Of a stretch of 38,227 nucleotides of DNA, positions 8,046 to 16,820 are shown in pieces. The DNA is from Nocardia testacea NBRC 100365. GTDB lineage: Bacteria; Actinomycetota; Actinomycetes; Mycobacteriales; Mycobacteriaceae. Each line of letters opens with the position of its first letter. Position 1 is the stretch's first letter. A model generated the notes under the pieces. The model did no database searches, was not told the origin of the DNA, and saw only the letters and a list, made by a program, of their open reading frames with translations. The position numbers and the translations under genes were made by a program. The stretch spans positions 1-38,227 of the forward strand of contig NZ_BAGJ01000147.1 of assembly GCF_000308775.1 (NCBI RefSeq), in the 5' to 3' direction.

Positions 8046-9185
8046 GTGCAGACCAGTACTGTTCTCGCGGACCTCCTGCGGAAGCAGGTGCTGCCCGAGG
8101 TCGCCCGGCCGGTCGCCGATGCGGCGGACTGCGCGGCGACGGGAATGCGCAGAGTAGGCGACAACCTCAACCGAGGAGTGGCGGCGCGCAGTGTGCAGGC
8201 CGACGCGGAGGGTGCCCGCCACGTGCGGCATACGAGCACCGACGACCCTTCCTCGGCCGATGCCGGCCTGGACGACGCGAACGCGGTGATCGAGCGGCGG
8301 TCGGCCGAACTGGGATTGCGTTCGGCAGGGGAACGCGCGCTGGAATCGAGCCTGCTCATCGACGCACCCCTGCACCGAATGGCTCTGATCCGCGACCAAC
8401 CACACCCGGAACTGTTGTTCGGCGACGGTGAATGGGCCGGCTACCTGGACGCCCGCGCGTTCGCCCGGCGGCACGGCTCCCGGGAGCTGTCCATGCCGTT
8501 CCTGACCGAACTCCACCAGCGACTGGCACGCTTCTGCCCCAACGAGTCCGGCGGACTCTTCGCCGATCGCGAGCGGTGGGGCACCCAGAGCCGGCGGCTC
8601 ACCGATGAGGAGATCGCGCAGGTCGAGGCGAACCCCTACCTGGACTACCTGGAACCTGGCACCGGCGGTTTCCTGCTCGACGGCGGCTTGAAATATCGCG
8701 TCTCGACACCGGAAGCCGCGCGGACGGAACTCGAATCGCTGTGCGCCTGGTACAACGGCGTCCGTGCCCGGCCCGATTTCGACCCCTACGCCCTCGCGGC
8801 CGAACTCCAGCAGCGCGCCGTATCCATCCACCCCTGGCAGGACTACAACGGCCGGTTCTCCCGTCTGCTGATGAACTGGTCGCTCGAATGCGACGGCCTC
8901 TCCCCGGCGGCGCTGCACGATTTCGACAAGGACGTCTTCTCCACCACACCGGATTGGACGGACGCGGTACGGACCGGCAGCGCAGACTTCGCGGAACGAG
9001 CACATAGGCTTTCGTCTCGCGCGGGCGAGATGGACCCGGTCGAACTGTTCGACCTGGCCGGAGACTACGAACGCTACCGCGCACTCGGCCGGTCCACGGC
9101 GCCGTTCGACTGCGGCGACTACCAGGACATCGAGGGCTGCCGCAGGCAACTCGACCAGTTGCGGGCGACGCCCCGGGATTCCTAG
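8046..9185 (+). CDS. Fic-domain protein (putative AMP transferase)
   Basis: A 379-residue protein with a C-terminal Fic (Fido) domain. The active-site motif reads HPWQDYNGRFSR (residues 262-273), against the family consensus HPFx(D/E)GNGRxxR. The catalytic His262, acidic Asp266, Asn268-Gly269-Arg270 and the last Arg273 are kept, while the Gly before Asn is Tyr. The preceding segment KYRVSTPEAARTELESLCAWYNG (216-238) has the look of the flap and helix before the Fic loop. Fic proteins usually transfer AMP from ATP onto hydroxyl side chains of target proteins. No clear inhibitory (S/T)xxx(E/G)(N/G) helix is seen. Residues 1-100 are not recognised. GTG at 8046 follows a GGAGGAGAGA site. No antitoxin-like gene is adjacent. 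Confidence 0.72.
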   Translation: MQTSTVLADLLRKQVLPEVARPVADAADCAATGMRRVGDNLNRGVAARSVQADAEGARHVRHTSTDDPSSADAGLDDANAVIERRSAELGLRSAGERALESSLLIDAPLHRMALIRDQPHPELLFGDGEWAGYLDARAFARRHGSRELSMPFLTELHQRLARFCPNESGGLFADRERWGTQSRRLTDEEIAQVEANPYLDYLEPGTGGFLLDGGLKYRVSTPEAARTELESLCAWYNGVRARPDFDPYALAAELQQRAVSIHPWQDYNGRFSRLLMNWSLECDGLSPAALHDFDKDVFSTTPDWTDAVRTGSADFAERAHRLSSRAGEMDPVELFDLAGDYERYRALGRSTAPFDCGDYQDIEGCRRQLDQLRATPRDS

Positions 9186-9242
9186 GGAGGGCGTCACGCC
9201 GAACCCGCCGAGCTCCGCGGCGCGCACGGCCACCACTACCGG

Positions 9243-9737
9243 CTACACCTCGTACCCGTATTCGGCCGAGACCCGCAGCCGGGCGACCTCCGCGGCCAGG
9301 GCCGCGCGCAGTTCCTCATGCTGCCGCCCGAGCGCGGTCGCGGGGTCGCGCCAGCGGTCGTCCGGATAGACCCACACCGGCTTGCCGACGATCTCCCCCG
9401 GTTCCCAGTCGTAGCGCGGCCAGATATGAGCGTGCAGGAAATGGTGTGTATTGCCGAGAATTTCGACATTGGTGCGCCGGTACCGCGGGTCGCGCGCGGC
9501 ACACACCGCTTCGACCGCGGTGGCGACGAGATCGACATCGGCCAAGAACCTCACCCGCTCGCCCCGGGGGAGGTCGGTGAGCCGGTCGACACCCGGCGAT
9601 TTGGTCAGGGCGAGCGAGTAACCGGGCAGGAACTGCACATCGCCGATCACCGCGAACGCCGAACCGAGCTCGGCGAAGACGGTCGGATTCCGGCCCTCGA
9701 TCGCGGACCGCACGCGATCGCCCCTCCAGTCGCTCAT
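9243..9737 (-). CDS. HIT-family (histidine triad) nucleotide-binding protein
   Basis: A 164-residue protein of the HIT superfamily, whose members hydrolyse or transfer nucleotidyl groups from dinucleoside polyphosphates or nucleoside phosphoramidates. The triad region is HHFLHAHIWPRY (residues 98-109), with His at 98, 99, 102 and 104. The spacing H-x-x-H-x-H departs slightly from the canonical HxHxH, so activity may be altered. Upstream strands VFAELGSAFAVIGDVQFLPGYSLALTK fit the HIT fold. ATG at 9737 has only a weak AGG upstream. It converges with the Fic gene, the stops being 57 bp apart. Pairing of a nucleotide hydrolase with a possible AMP transferase is suggestive but may be chance. Confidence 0.82.
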   Translation of the reverse strand: MSDWRGDRVRSAIEGRNPTVFAELGSAFAVIGDVQFLPGYSLALTKSPGVDRLTDLPRGERVRFLADVDLVATAVEAVCAARDPRYRRTNVEILGNTHHFLHAHIWPRYDWEPGEIVGKPVWVYPDDRWRDPATALGRQHEELRAALAAEVARLRVSAEYGYEV

Positions 9738-9975
9738 CCGGCAAACCTACCCACAGCGCCCGGGATCGGAGCCGTTGTACCGAGCCGGGCTTCGGCCACG
9801 ACGGCAAAGCCGGCTCGGCACCGCCGCCACCGGGCCCCTCCGGATTCGTCCGGACTCCGGACCGCGACCACGACGCCTCCGCCCGGCCGGTCCCGTAGCG
9901 CTCGGCGGCTTCCTGCCGGCCGAAGCCGAGCCGCCACATCGATGTTCAGCGCGGAGGCGCCCGGCGTGGTAGAGC

Positions 9976-10767
9976 TCAGGACTTGCGACCGACCGCGGCG
10001 TAGCCGGGCACCTTCGCATCCATCGACTTCGCCGGCTCGATGGGCGGGCGCCACCGGTGGATGGGCACCACGCCGGGTTCCAGGATCTCCATCCCGTCGA
10101 AGAACTGGGCGATCTCCGCTCGGTTGCGCGGATGGCAATACATACCGCGCTCCTCGTATACCTTCACCGTCGCCGCGATCCCCTTTGGATCGAAGTCGGC
10201 GGTCAGGTGGGTCAGCGCCAGATACGAACCCGGAGCCAGCTCGGCCATGAGGGTTTCGGTGATCTCGTAGGCCCCGGGCACGAAGTTCAGCAGGGCGATC
10301 AGCGACAGCGCGATCGGCTCGTCGAAATCCAGGGTGCGGCGCGCGGCGGCCAGGATCTCCTCCGGCCGGGTCGCGTCGGCCTGAATGTAATCGGTGCGCC
10401 CCTCCGGGGTGCCGACCATCAGGGCGCGGGCGTGGGCGAGCACGATCGGATCATTGTCCACATAGACGACGCGCGATTTCGGCGCCTCCTCCTGGGCCAC
10501 CTGGTGCAGGTTCGGCTCGGTCGGGATTCCCGTCCCGATATCGAGGAACTGGGTCACCCCGGCCTCCCGGGCGAAATACCGGGTCGCCCGGTGGATGAAA
10601 CCCCGGTTCGCCTGTGCGGCCAGCCGCACATCGGGCAATGCCTGCAACACCTTCTCCGCGGCCTCCGCATCGGCCGGGTAGTGGTCTTTGCCACCGAGGT
10701 AGTAGTCGTACATTCGAGCGATATGCGGCTCGTGCGTGTTCAGGCCGGACCGATCCATATCGGTCAA
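9976..10767 (-). CDS. SAM-dependent methyltransferase, DUF574 family
   Basis: A 263-residue member of the S-adenosyl methyltransferase family (DUF574) that is expanded in Streptomyces, Nocardia and relatives. Clear signatures are the opening ARMYDYYLGGKDHYPAD (about 17-33) and FLDIGTGIPT (74-83, SAM binding). VVYVDNDPIVLAHARAL (acidic loop after strand 2) and the ending EPGVVPIHRWRPP are also typical. The frame starts with TTG at 10767; an ATG at 10758 is an equally good start and neither has a ribosome binding site. The methyl acceptor of this family is unknown. The gene is divergent from the AmpG-like transporter, with a 237-bp gap. Confidence 0.93.
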   Translation of the reverse strand: MTDMDRSGLNTHEPHIARMYDYYLGGKDHYPADAEAAEKVLQALPDVRLAAQANRGFIHRATRYFAREAGVTQFLDIGTGIPTEPNLHQVAQEEAPKSRVVYVDNDPIVLAHARALMVGTPEGRTDYIQADATRPEEILAAARRTLDFDEPIALSLIALLNFVPGAYEITETLMAELAPGSYLALTHLTADFDPKGIAATVKVYEERGMYCHPRNRAEIAQFFDGMEILEPGVVPIHRWRPPIEPAKSMDAKVPGYAAVGRKS

Positions 10768-11004
10768 GATACAAGACAGTCAATGGTTTTCGTATCCGAA
10801 ACCAATGGTCATCGGCCCCCTCTTCGACCTGAACGGCCGCGGTCTCGCCGACCCGATACGAGTACCGCGGACGGAGCCTTCCGCAATTCCGCCTCGGCGC
10901 CCCGCCCGGCCCGAAACGCGGAATCGGTGCGAGGCCGAGTGACCGGAGCGTGGACGATGAGCGCACCCGAACCGGTGACTCCGCGCATCTGCCAGGATGA
11001 CCGC

Positions 11005-12282
11005 ATGAGAACCATGGCTCGCCCCGGCAGCACGATCTCCGCCGGGGCTCTGGTTCTACTGACCGCCCTGTATTTCGCCCAGGGACTGCCCTACGGGTTC
11101 TTCACCCAGGCGCTGCCTGTGGTGCTGCGCGAATCCGGGTTCTCGCTGATCGAGATCAGCGCCACCGGCGTCCTGTTCGCGCCGTGGGCCCTGAAATTCC
11201 TGTGGGCGCCCTATGTAGATCACTACGGCACCCGCCGGCAGTGGCTGCTGACCCTGCAACTCACCGCGGCGGCGGTGACACTCGGACTCGCCTGCCTGGA
11301 CCTGTCGGCATCGCTGCGCTGGCTGCTGTTGGGCATCGCCGTGGTCAACGCGGTATCGGCGACCCAGGACGTCGCCACCGACGGGCTCGCCGTCCAGCTC
11401 CTCGGCCCTCGGCAACGCGGACTGGGCAACGGTATCCAGGTCGGCGCGTACCGGATCGGCATGATCGTCGGCGGCGGCGCGCTGCTGTGGCTCTTCGCGT
11501 TCGCCGGATGGCGCGTCCTGTTCGCCGCGATGTCGATTCTGCTGCTGCTCACGGCGATTCCGGTGTGGTGGTCACCGCGTACCACGATCCGCAGTAGCTC
11601 GGAGAAGGCACCGTCGAGCCCGGCCGGGCTGACGATCGGATGGTGGCGGCGGCTGCGCCGGCCCGGCATGCTCGCGTTCATCCTGCTCATCGGGGGCTTC
11701 AAATTCGGCGACTCGATGGGCTCGGCGATGGTCGGCCCGTTCATGTCCGACACCGGACTCACCCTCGGGCAGATAGCCCTGGTCAAAGGGGTCCTGTCCT
11801 CGGCGGGCGCGCTCGCGGGCGCGGGCCTGGGCGGCTGGCTGTGCTACCGGCACGGGCGGCGGCGCGCGCTGCTCATCGGAGGTGTCACCCAGACCCTCGC
11901 CCTGGCCTTGTACCTGATCGCCGCGCTGGGGATCGGCGGCTTCGAGTTGCTCGTCACCGCGAGCCTGGCCGAACACATCCTCGGCGGCGCCGCGACCGTG
12001 GCGGTGTTCACCCTCATGATGGACGCGGCCGACCCCGACCACGCCGGCAGTGACTACACGCTGCTGGCCTGCGCGATCGTGGTGGTGCAGGGTATCGCGG
12101 GGTTCGCCGCGGGCACTGTCGGCGAACTGCTCGGGTATCCGGCGCTGTTCGGCTCGAGCCTGGTGCTGTCGGGAATGGGCTGCGTGGCACTGATCGTCGC
12201 GACGGATCGGGGCGCGGGCCCGGCGGGGGTGCACACGGTGTGGGCGGCGCCCGGCCCAGCGACGCGTCGCTCCGCAGAGTGA
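11005..12282 (+). CDS. AmpG-like MFS transporter
   Basis: A 425-residue 12-TM major facilitator. The start of the membrane domain, LYFAQGLPYGFFTQALPVVLRESGFSLIEISATGVLFAPWALKFLWAPYVD, is characteristic of the AmpG/acetyl-CoA transporter-like branch. This branch includes muropeptide importers of Gram-negative bacteria and many unassigned actinobacterial members. The central loop (about residues 195-215) is polar and separates the two six-helix halves. ATG at 11005 was chosen as it begins the hydrophobic domain and has AGGA upstream; an open extension back to 10057 is antisense to the methyltransferase. It converges with the tetR gene, the stops being 11 bp apart. Substrate unknown; possibly cell-wall fragments or a small metabolite. 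Confidence 0.88.
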   Translation: MRTMARPGSTISAGALVLLTALYFAQGLPYGFFTQALPVVLRESGFSLIEISATGVLFAPWALKFLWAPYVDHYGTRRQWLLTLQLTAAAVTLGLACLDLSASLRWLLLGIAVVNAVSATQDVATDGLAVQLLGPRQRGLGNGIQVGAYRIGMIVGGGALLWLFAFAGWRVLFAAMSILLLLTAIPVWWSPRTTIRSSSEKAPSSPAGLTIGWWRRLRRPGMLAFILLIGGFKFGDSMGSAMVGPFMSDTGLTLGQIALVKGVLSSAGALAGAGLGGWLCYRHGRRRALLIGGVTQTLALALYLIAALGIGGFELLVTASLAEHILGGAATVAVFTLMMDAADPDHAGSDYTLLACAIVVVQGIAGFAAGTVGELLGYPALFGSSLVLSGMGCVALIVATDRGAGPAGVHTVWAAPGPATRRSAE

Positions 12283-12293
12283 TCCGGACGGTT

Positions 12294-12986
12294 TCAGTCC
12301 GGTGTCAGCACACCGGCGACGGCCCGGCGCAGCAGCGGTTCGAACAGCTCCGCCGGGCGCGCGTCGCGGTCCGGGGCGGCGAGCGCGGCGGCCAGATACG
12401 GATGTCGACCCTCCTCCGCGATCTTGTGCACGTAGGCCACCTGGGCGTTACGGCGCGATTCGTTCGCTGTCCCCTCATCGGACTCGGCACGAGCGAATTG
12501 CTGGGCGAGTGCGTTCAGCACCGCGACGGTCTGCAGTTTCACCGGCCCGGGCGCGTCGACGGCCGCCATGGCCCGGAGCGCGTATTCGAGATAGTCGATG
12601 CCGCGCGGGCCGAGGCGTAACGGCTCGACCGGGATATCGGCCAGCCAGGGGTACCTTATGTAGACATCCTTCGCCCGGACGCCCAACGCGGTGAGGTCGT
12701 CGATCGCCACACCGGTGAGCGGTACCTCCAGGTCGATCTCACCGGCGGCGGCGTCGGCCATGAGGTCGAGCACATCATCACGACCGGACACGTAGCGGTA
12801 CAGCGCCGACTGGCTCACCCCGAGCCGCTGGGCGATCCGGCGGGTGGAGACGGCGGCGAGCCCACCCTGGTCGGCGAGTTCTATCGCGGCGGCGGCGAGT
12901 TCGGCCCGGCTGTGCGCGGGCGCCGGACCGCGTCTGCCGTCGGATCGTTCCCAGACGGTCGGTTCGGTCTTACCGGACCGTGTCAC
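12294..12986 (-). CDS. TetR family transcriptional regulator (TetR/AcrR with C-terminal TetR_C domain)
   Basis: A 230-residue repressor. The helix-turn-helix is AELAAAAIELADQGGLAAVSTRRIAQRLGVSQSALYRYVSGRDDVLDLMAD (about residues 27-76), closest to the classical TetR class with the Leu-Tyr-Arg-Tyr-Val recognition helix. The C-terminal ligand domain is all-helical. Three in-frame GTG codons (13007, 12995, 12986) are possible starts; 12986 is chosen since AGAGGTG precedes it at 6-8 nt. A near-perfect dyad at 13030-13056 lies in the 82-bp gap to the divergent hydrolase gene, so it probably represses that gene and itself. Confidence 0.9.
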   Translation of the reverse strand: MTRSGKTEPTVWERSDGRRGPAPAHSRAELAAAAIELADQGGLAAVSTRRIAQRLGVSQSALYRYVSGRDDVLDLMADAAAGEIDLEVPLTGVAIDDLTALGVRAKDVYIRYPWLADIPVEPLRLGPRGIDYLEYALRAMAAVDAPGPVKLQTVAVLNALAQQFARAESDEGTANESRRNAQVAYVHKIAEEGRHPYLAAALAAPDRDARPAELFEPLLRRAVAGVLTPD

Positions 12987-13029
12987 TCGCCGCACCTCTC
13001 TTCTCACCGGTGTCTGCCGGGCCCTATTC

Positions 13030-13056
13030 TAAACTGAGTTCACTGAACGCTATTTA
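13030..13056. promoter_or_regulatory. Candidate TetR operator between tetR and hydrolase genes
   Basis: A 27-nt dyad centred on base 13043. TAAA at 13030-13033 pairs with TTTA at 13053-13056, and GTTCA/TGAAC (13038-13042, 13044-13048) forms the core. Ten of thirteen positions are complementary. It overlaps the expected promoter of the hydrolase gene, whose ATG is 12 nt downstream. Confidence 0.65.
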
Positions 13057-13068
13057 CGGAGGTGCCCG

Positions 13069-13980
13069 ATGACAGCAGCACACGAAGCCTGGGAGCCACG
13101 ACGCTGGGCGCACAACGGGGCGGTGCGCCTCGCCTTCGACCGATACCTGCCGGAACGAGGTGGCGATCCGCTGCTCATCGCCACCGGCCTGGGCGCCAAC
13201 CGGCACTGGCTCCCCGACGGGTTCTGCGAACAACTGACCGAACACGGTTTCGCCGTGGCGCGATACGACCAGCGCGACGGCGGCGAATCGACCCATCTGC
13301 CGCCGACGGCCGTGCGGAACCCGATCGAAGCACTGCTCACCCGGCGCGGCGCGGCCTACACCGCCGAGGATATGGCCGACGACGCGGTAGCGGTGCTCGA
13401 CGAATTGGGCTGGCGCTCGGCACATATGCTCGGAGTCTCGCTCGGCGGCGCGGTCGTGCAGCGGGTCGCTCTCCGGCACCCCGACCGGGTGCGAACGCTC
13501 ACCTCCGCCGATGCCGTCCCCGGCGATGTCACCGGACTACGCACGCTCCGCTACATCCGGTTGCGCACACTCGCGCAGTTCGCCCGGGTGAAATTCCCCG
13601 ACACCCGGGCGGGCGCGATCGAGGCAGGCGTCAGAGTGGCGAAACTGCTCACCTCACCGCGCCATGAATTCGACGAAGTCGCCGTGCGAGCACGCCTGGA
13701 GGCCGATCCGGACAGTGGAATCCACGACGCGGAGGCCCAGAGCCGGCAGATCGGGGCGCAGTGGAGCGGCCCCGCGATCACCGAGATCACCCGGCCCACC
13801 TTGGTCGTGCACGGCGAAGACGACCCGCTGATCAAACTCGGCGCCGCGCGTGCCATCGCATCGCGTATTCCCGGTTCCCGCCTACTCCTGCTGCCCGAAA
13901 TGGGCCATGAACTGCCCGAACACGTGTGGAAACCGCTCGCCGCCGCGATCCGCGAGCTCGCGGACCGACACCCCCGATGA
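13069..13980 (+). CDS. Alpha/beta hydrolase
   Basis: A 303-residue alpha/beta-hydrolase fold protein. The nucleophile elbow is GVSLGG (122-127, Ser124), the acid is probably Asp251 or Asp252 in HGEDDPL, and the base His280 in PEMGHELP. The ARYDQRDGGEST segment (about 64-75) resembles the aclacinomycin methylesterase (RdmC)/haloperoxidase-like branch. ATG at 13069 has ACGGAGGT 6 nt upstream. Single gene divergent from a TetR regulator with an operator-like dyad between them, so expression is likely induced by an ester or related small molecule. The substrate is not known. Confidence 0.92.
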   Translation: MTAAHEAWEPRRWAHNGAVRLAFDRYLPERGGDPLLIATGLGANRHWLPDGFCEQLTEHGFAVARYDQRDGGESTHLPPTAVRNPIEALLTRRGAAYTAEDMADDAVAVLDELGWRSAHMLGVSLGGAVVQRVALRHPDRVRTLTSADAVPGDVTGLRTLRYIRLRTLAQFARVKFPDTRAGAIEAGVRVAKLLTSPRHEFDEVAVRARLEADPDSGIHDAEAQSRQIGAQWSGPAITEITRPTLVVHGEDDPLIKLGAARAIASRIPGSRLLLLPEMGHELPEHVWKPLAAAIRELADRHPR

Positions 13981-14236
13981 ACCCGGCCGAACCGTGGCCG
14001 CGCGGCGGCGCACCGACCGGCGCCGGCACGCGGAGCACAACCATCGCACGCCTGCCCCGCCGTTTCCACCCCGGCCCCGAGCCGGGCGGGAGAGGAGGAA
14101 AGGCCCACGGTGCGTTGGCGGCAGGACGGCTCGGCGGTGCGTTATCGTCGGCTCCCCGATGGACATACCGACGGCCCGACAGACAGTGCGCCCCGGCGTT
14201 CGGTACCGACCCGAAGTGCGGTAACAGGGAGTGACC

Positions 14237-14824
14237 ATGGACATTACCCAGCTGATCCTCGACGACCACCACGAGCAGCGGCGGCTGTTCGCGATACTGG
14301 AGGAGATCGATCGCCGGGAAACCGCTGTCCTCTCCGCCGTCTGGGCAAGACTGGCGGCCTTCCTCGAGCTGCACGCACAGGCGGAGGAGGAGATCTTCTA
14401 TCCCGCGCTGCTCCAGGTGGGTGTCGCGGCCCGGCGCGCGGCCGGAGTGGAGGCCGAGACCATCGACGCCGTCCACGACCACAACGAGATCCGGGACGCG
14501 GTCGCCGAAGTGGCACGTCACCGGGTCGGTACCGACGACTGGTACGCGGCTGTCGCGGCGGCCAACACCGCCAACAGCGATCACATGGCCGAGGAAGAAC
14601 GTGAGGGCCTGACCGATTTCCGCCGTCTCGCGGGATTGTCGCATCGCCATCGACTGGCCGTCGCCTTCGCCGCGTACGAGGCACGCAACTACGCCGGCGT
14701 CCGGCCCGTCGACAAGGATCCCGTCGGCTACGTCCGCGCCGCGGAAAAAGAGCTGCGGACCACCCCGAGTGGGTCCCTGAGTGTCGGCACCCTGAAGCGG
14801 CCTCGACCCGGTACCACCGACTAG
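14237..14824 (+). CDS. Hemerythrin-domain protein
   Basis: A 195-residue protein with an N-terminal four-helix hemerythrin domain that binds a di-iron centre through His, Glu and Asp. Candidate ligands lie in DDHHEQ (residues 9-14, His11/His12), LELHAQAEEEIFYPAL (His46, Glu50), VHDHNE (His80, His82) and SDHMAEEE (His116, Glu119/120). This follows the H...HxxxE...H...HxxxE spacing. Actinobacterial members of this type respond to oxygen, peroxide or NO, and some protect against oxidative stress. ATG at 14237 has GGGAG 5 nt upstream; a GTG six bases earlier is an alternative. Its TAG stop overlaps the stop of the convergent FAD monooxygenase gene within the palindrome CTAG. Confidence 0.9.
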   Translation: MDITQLILDDHHEQRRLFAILEEIDRRETAVLSAVWARLAAFLELHAQAEEEIFYPALLQVGVAARRAAGVEAETIDAVHDHNEIRDAVAEVARHRVGTDDWYAAVAAANTANSDHMAEEEREGLTDFRRLAGLSHRHRLAVAFAAYEARNYAGVRPVDKDPVGYVRAAEKELRTTPSGSLSVGTLKRPRPGTTD

Positions 14825-16035
14825 CGCGAGACTTCCAGCGGCGAATAGTCCTCGACAGTCATGGAGTTGTGGACGCGGGCGCTCTCGGTGGTGAAGCGGA
14901 GGAAGGCCCGACCGGCCGGCGCGGGTAGGACCGAGAGCAGGCGGGCGCCCTGGACCAGGCCCCACACCCCCCGGCGGGAAGTGGGGACCAGGGTTTTCGC
15001 CGCGCTCAGCCCGACCGCACGGCTGCCGCGTACGTGCCCGGCCATCGCACGTTCGTAGGCGGGGAAGGCGCGCTGCGGGTCGCCGCCCGCCCGCGCCAGT
15101 TCTCCGGCCAGCACATACGCCCCGACGACGGCCAGGCTGGTGCTGCCACCGACGGCAGGCCCGGGACAGTAGCCCGCGTCGCCGACGAGCGTCACCCTTC
15201 CCCGCGACCAGGTGTCCATCCGGACCTGGGCGATCGAGTCGAAGTAGAAGGCCGGGCTGCGGTCGAGCGCATCGAGCCAGCCCTGCACTTCGGGGTCCAC
15301 GCCGCCGAACGCGCTGCGCAACAGATCTTTCTGCCGCTGCACATCGCGGTGGTGGTACGAGAGTGCGCGTTCACTCCGGAACAGGAACAGGGCTCGCGCG
15401 CCACCGAGGTGCCGTGCGCGATACATTCCGGCGGTGCGGCCGACACCGACGTGCATGCGTAGTTCGCCGTCGACGCCGTAGGTTTCGGGCAGGTCGATCA
15501 CCGCGAGATAGGCCCCGATGAAGGCGCTGAAACGGGTTTCGTCACCGAAGACCAGCCGGCGCACGGTGGAGTGCAACCCGTCCGCCCCGACGATCAGGTC
15601 GAAACGGCGGGGCGCCGCCCTCTCGAACAGCACTTCCCCATCCGGCGAGATCGCGGTGACCGAATCCCCGAACAGGTACTCCACCTCGTCACACGCGGCC
15701 GCGTAATAGATTTCGCTCAGTTCGTCGCGCATGATCTCGGCGTGCCGATCGGAGGCGGCACCGAAGATCTTGGACAGGTCCACCCGAGCCGGTCGCCGCT
15801 GCCCCTCGGGGAAGACGACCATCCGATCCGTCCCGGTGGCCCGCTCGTCGATACGCGGAAGAACGCCCATCTTCTCCGAGATGTCCATCGCGGGCCGGAA
15901 CAGATCGACGGCGTGGCCACCGGTTTTGCGCGGCGCCGGCGCGCGCTCGACGACCGTGACGGAAAAGCCGTATCGGGTGAGCCAGTACGCGAGCACCGGC
16001 CCGGCGACGCCGGCGCCGGCGATGAGAATTCGCAT
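14821..16035 (-). CDS. FAD-dependent monooxygenase (PHBH/TetX-like)
   Basis: A 404-residue single-component flavin hydroxylase. Motifs are GAGVAGP (residues 7-13, ADP binding), the DG fingerprint IVGADGLHSTVR (about 148-159) and the second FAD motif VTLVGDAGYCPGPAVGGSTSLAVVGAYVLAGEL near residues 280-312. The family uses NAD(P)H and O2 to hydroxylate aromatics or drugs such as tetracyclines and rifamycins; the substrate here is unknown. ATG at 16035 has GAGG at 9 nt. It shares its architecture with the gene at 18929-20134, but the two are clearly diverged. Immediately upstream and on the same strand, 164 bp away, is a TetR gene that might also affect it. Confidence 0.93.
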   Translation of the reverse strand: MRILIAGAGVAGPVLAYWLTRYGFSVTVVERAPAPRKTGGHAVDLFRPAMDISEKMGVLPRIDERATGTDRMVVFPEGQRRPARVDLSKIFGAASDRHAEIMRDELSEIYYAAACDEVEYLFGDSVTAISPDGEVLFERAAPRRFDLIVGADGLHSTVRRLVFGDETRFSAFIGAYLAVIDLPETYGVDGELRMHVGVGRTAGMYRARHLGGARALFLFRSERALSYHHRDVQRQKDLLRSAFGGVDPEVQGWLDALDRSPAFYFDSIAQVRMDTWSRGRVTLVGDAGYCPGPAVGGSTSLAVVGAYVLAGELARAGGDPQRAFPAYERAMAGHVRGSRAVGLSAAKTLVPTSRRGVWGLVQGARLLSVLPAPAGRAFLRFTTESARVHNSMTVEDYSPLEVSR

Positions 16036-16199
16036 TCGTATGCCTCACGTTCCTCGGTGCCCGGAGCAGGTATCCCGAGCTGTCGAATACTCTGCGGGGC
16101 GGGCACTGGCGCTGTCTTGAAGAAATGTCCGCGGCGCACCACGCCGCGCGCGGTACGACCGGCTACCGACGCCTATATTCCGATCGGCCTGCGGCTGCC

Positions 16200-16802
16200 T
16201 CAACGAGCCGCTTCGCGGGCGCCCTCGGAAATGCCGGCAGCTTGCCAGGCTGCCTCGATCATCGGGAAGATCTCGTCCAAGGCGGCCTCCGGATCGGCCG
16301 ACGCCCGCGCCAGTGACCAGGCGTCGATCACGAATCGCGCGATCGACCGGCACGCGGTGTTCGTAACGGGCACGTCGAGATCGGCAGCGATGGCCGCGGC
16401 CAGCGACTCGGCGTGACGAAGTCGCATCGACTCCTCGAACTGCCGCAATGCCGGTGATCCGTCGATCATCCGCCAGACCGGTGCCGCGTCTTCCCCTGAG
16501 CAGTGCCGGACCAGGGCCTGCACTTCCACGCGCAACGCGGGAACGAGCGCCGCACGCGAGCTCCGGCCGGCCACCGCCTGCACGAGGCGCCGCTCGAAAT
16601 CTTCGTCCTGCTCGAAGACCAAGGCCTCTTTCGACGCGAAATGGGCGAACAGCGTGGTGACGGCAACATCGGCCGCGGCGGCCACTTCCCGGATACCGAC
16701 CGCGTCGTACCCGCGTTCCAGGAAAAGCCGCAGGGCGGTGTCGGCGATCTTCTGGCGGGTCGCGGCCTTCTTACGCTCGCGACGGCCGGACGGCACGGTC
16801 AC
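16200..16802 (-). CDS. TetR family transcriptional regulator
   Basis: A 200-residue TetR/AcrR repressor. The DNA-binding domain is TRQKIADTALRLFLERGYDAVGIREVAAAADVAVTTLFAHFASKEALVF (about 15-63), with recognition helix VAVTTLFAHF. The C-terminal domain is a helical ligand pocket. The GTG at 16802 opens the frame and has no obvious ribosome binding site. The 68-bp gap to the divergent oxidoreductase gene is filled by two direct copies of a 15-mer, the second forming a nearly perfect palindrome that ends 13 bp before the proposed oxidoreductase start. This is strong circumstantial evidence for repression of that gene and possibly of itself. Confidence 0.93.
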   Translation of the reverse strand: MTVPSGRRERKKAATRQKIADTALRLFLERGYDAVGIREVAAAADVAVTTLFAHFASKEALVFEQDEDFERRLVQAVAGRSSRAALVPALRVEVQALVRHCSGEDAAPVWRMIDGSPALRQFEESMRLRHAESLAAAIAADLDVPVTNTACRSIARFVIDAWSLARASADPEAALDEIFPMIEAAWQAAGISEGAREAAR

Positions 16803-16820
16803 GGAGCAGACCGTATCACC

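Noticed and set aside
7788..9236. 482-codon minus-strand frame opposite the Fic gene
   Set aside because: No motifs, Val/Gly/Arg bias and no ribosome binding site, while the plus strand carries the clear Fic motif and a good start site.
10785..10803. GGTTT/AAACC dyad upstream of the DUF574 methyltransferase
   Set aside because: Only five outer base pairs hold, with mismatches inside; too weak to call an operator.
13981..14236. Frame running into the hemerythrin gene from 14110
   Set aside because: Arg/Pro-rich and out of frame with the hemerythrin domain; non-coding leader.
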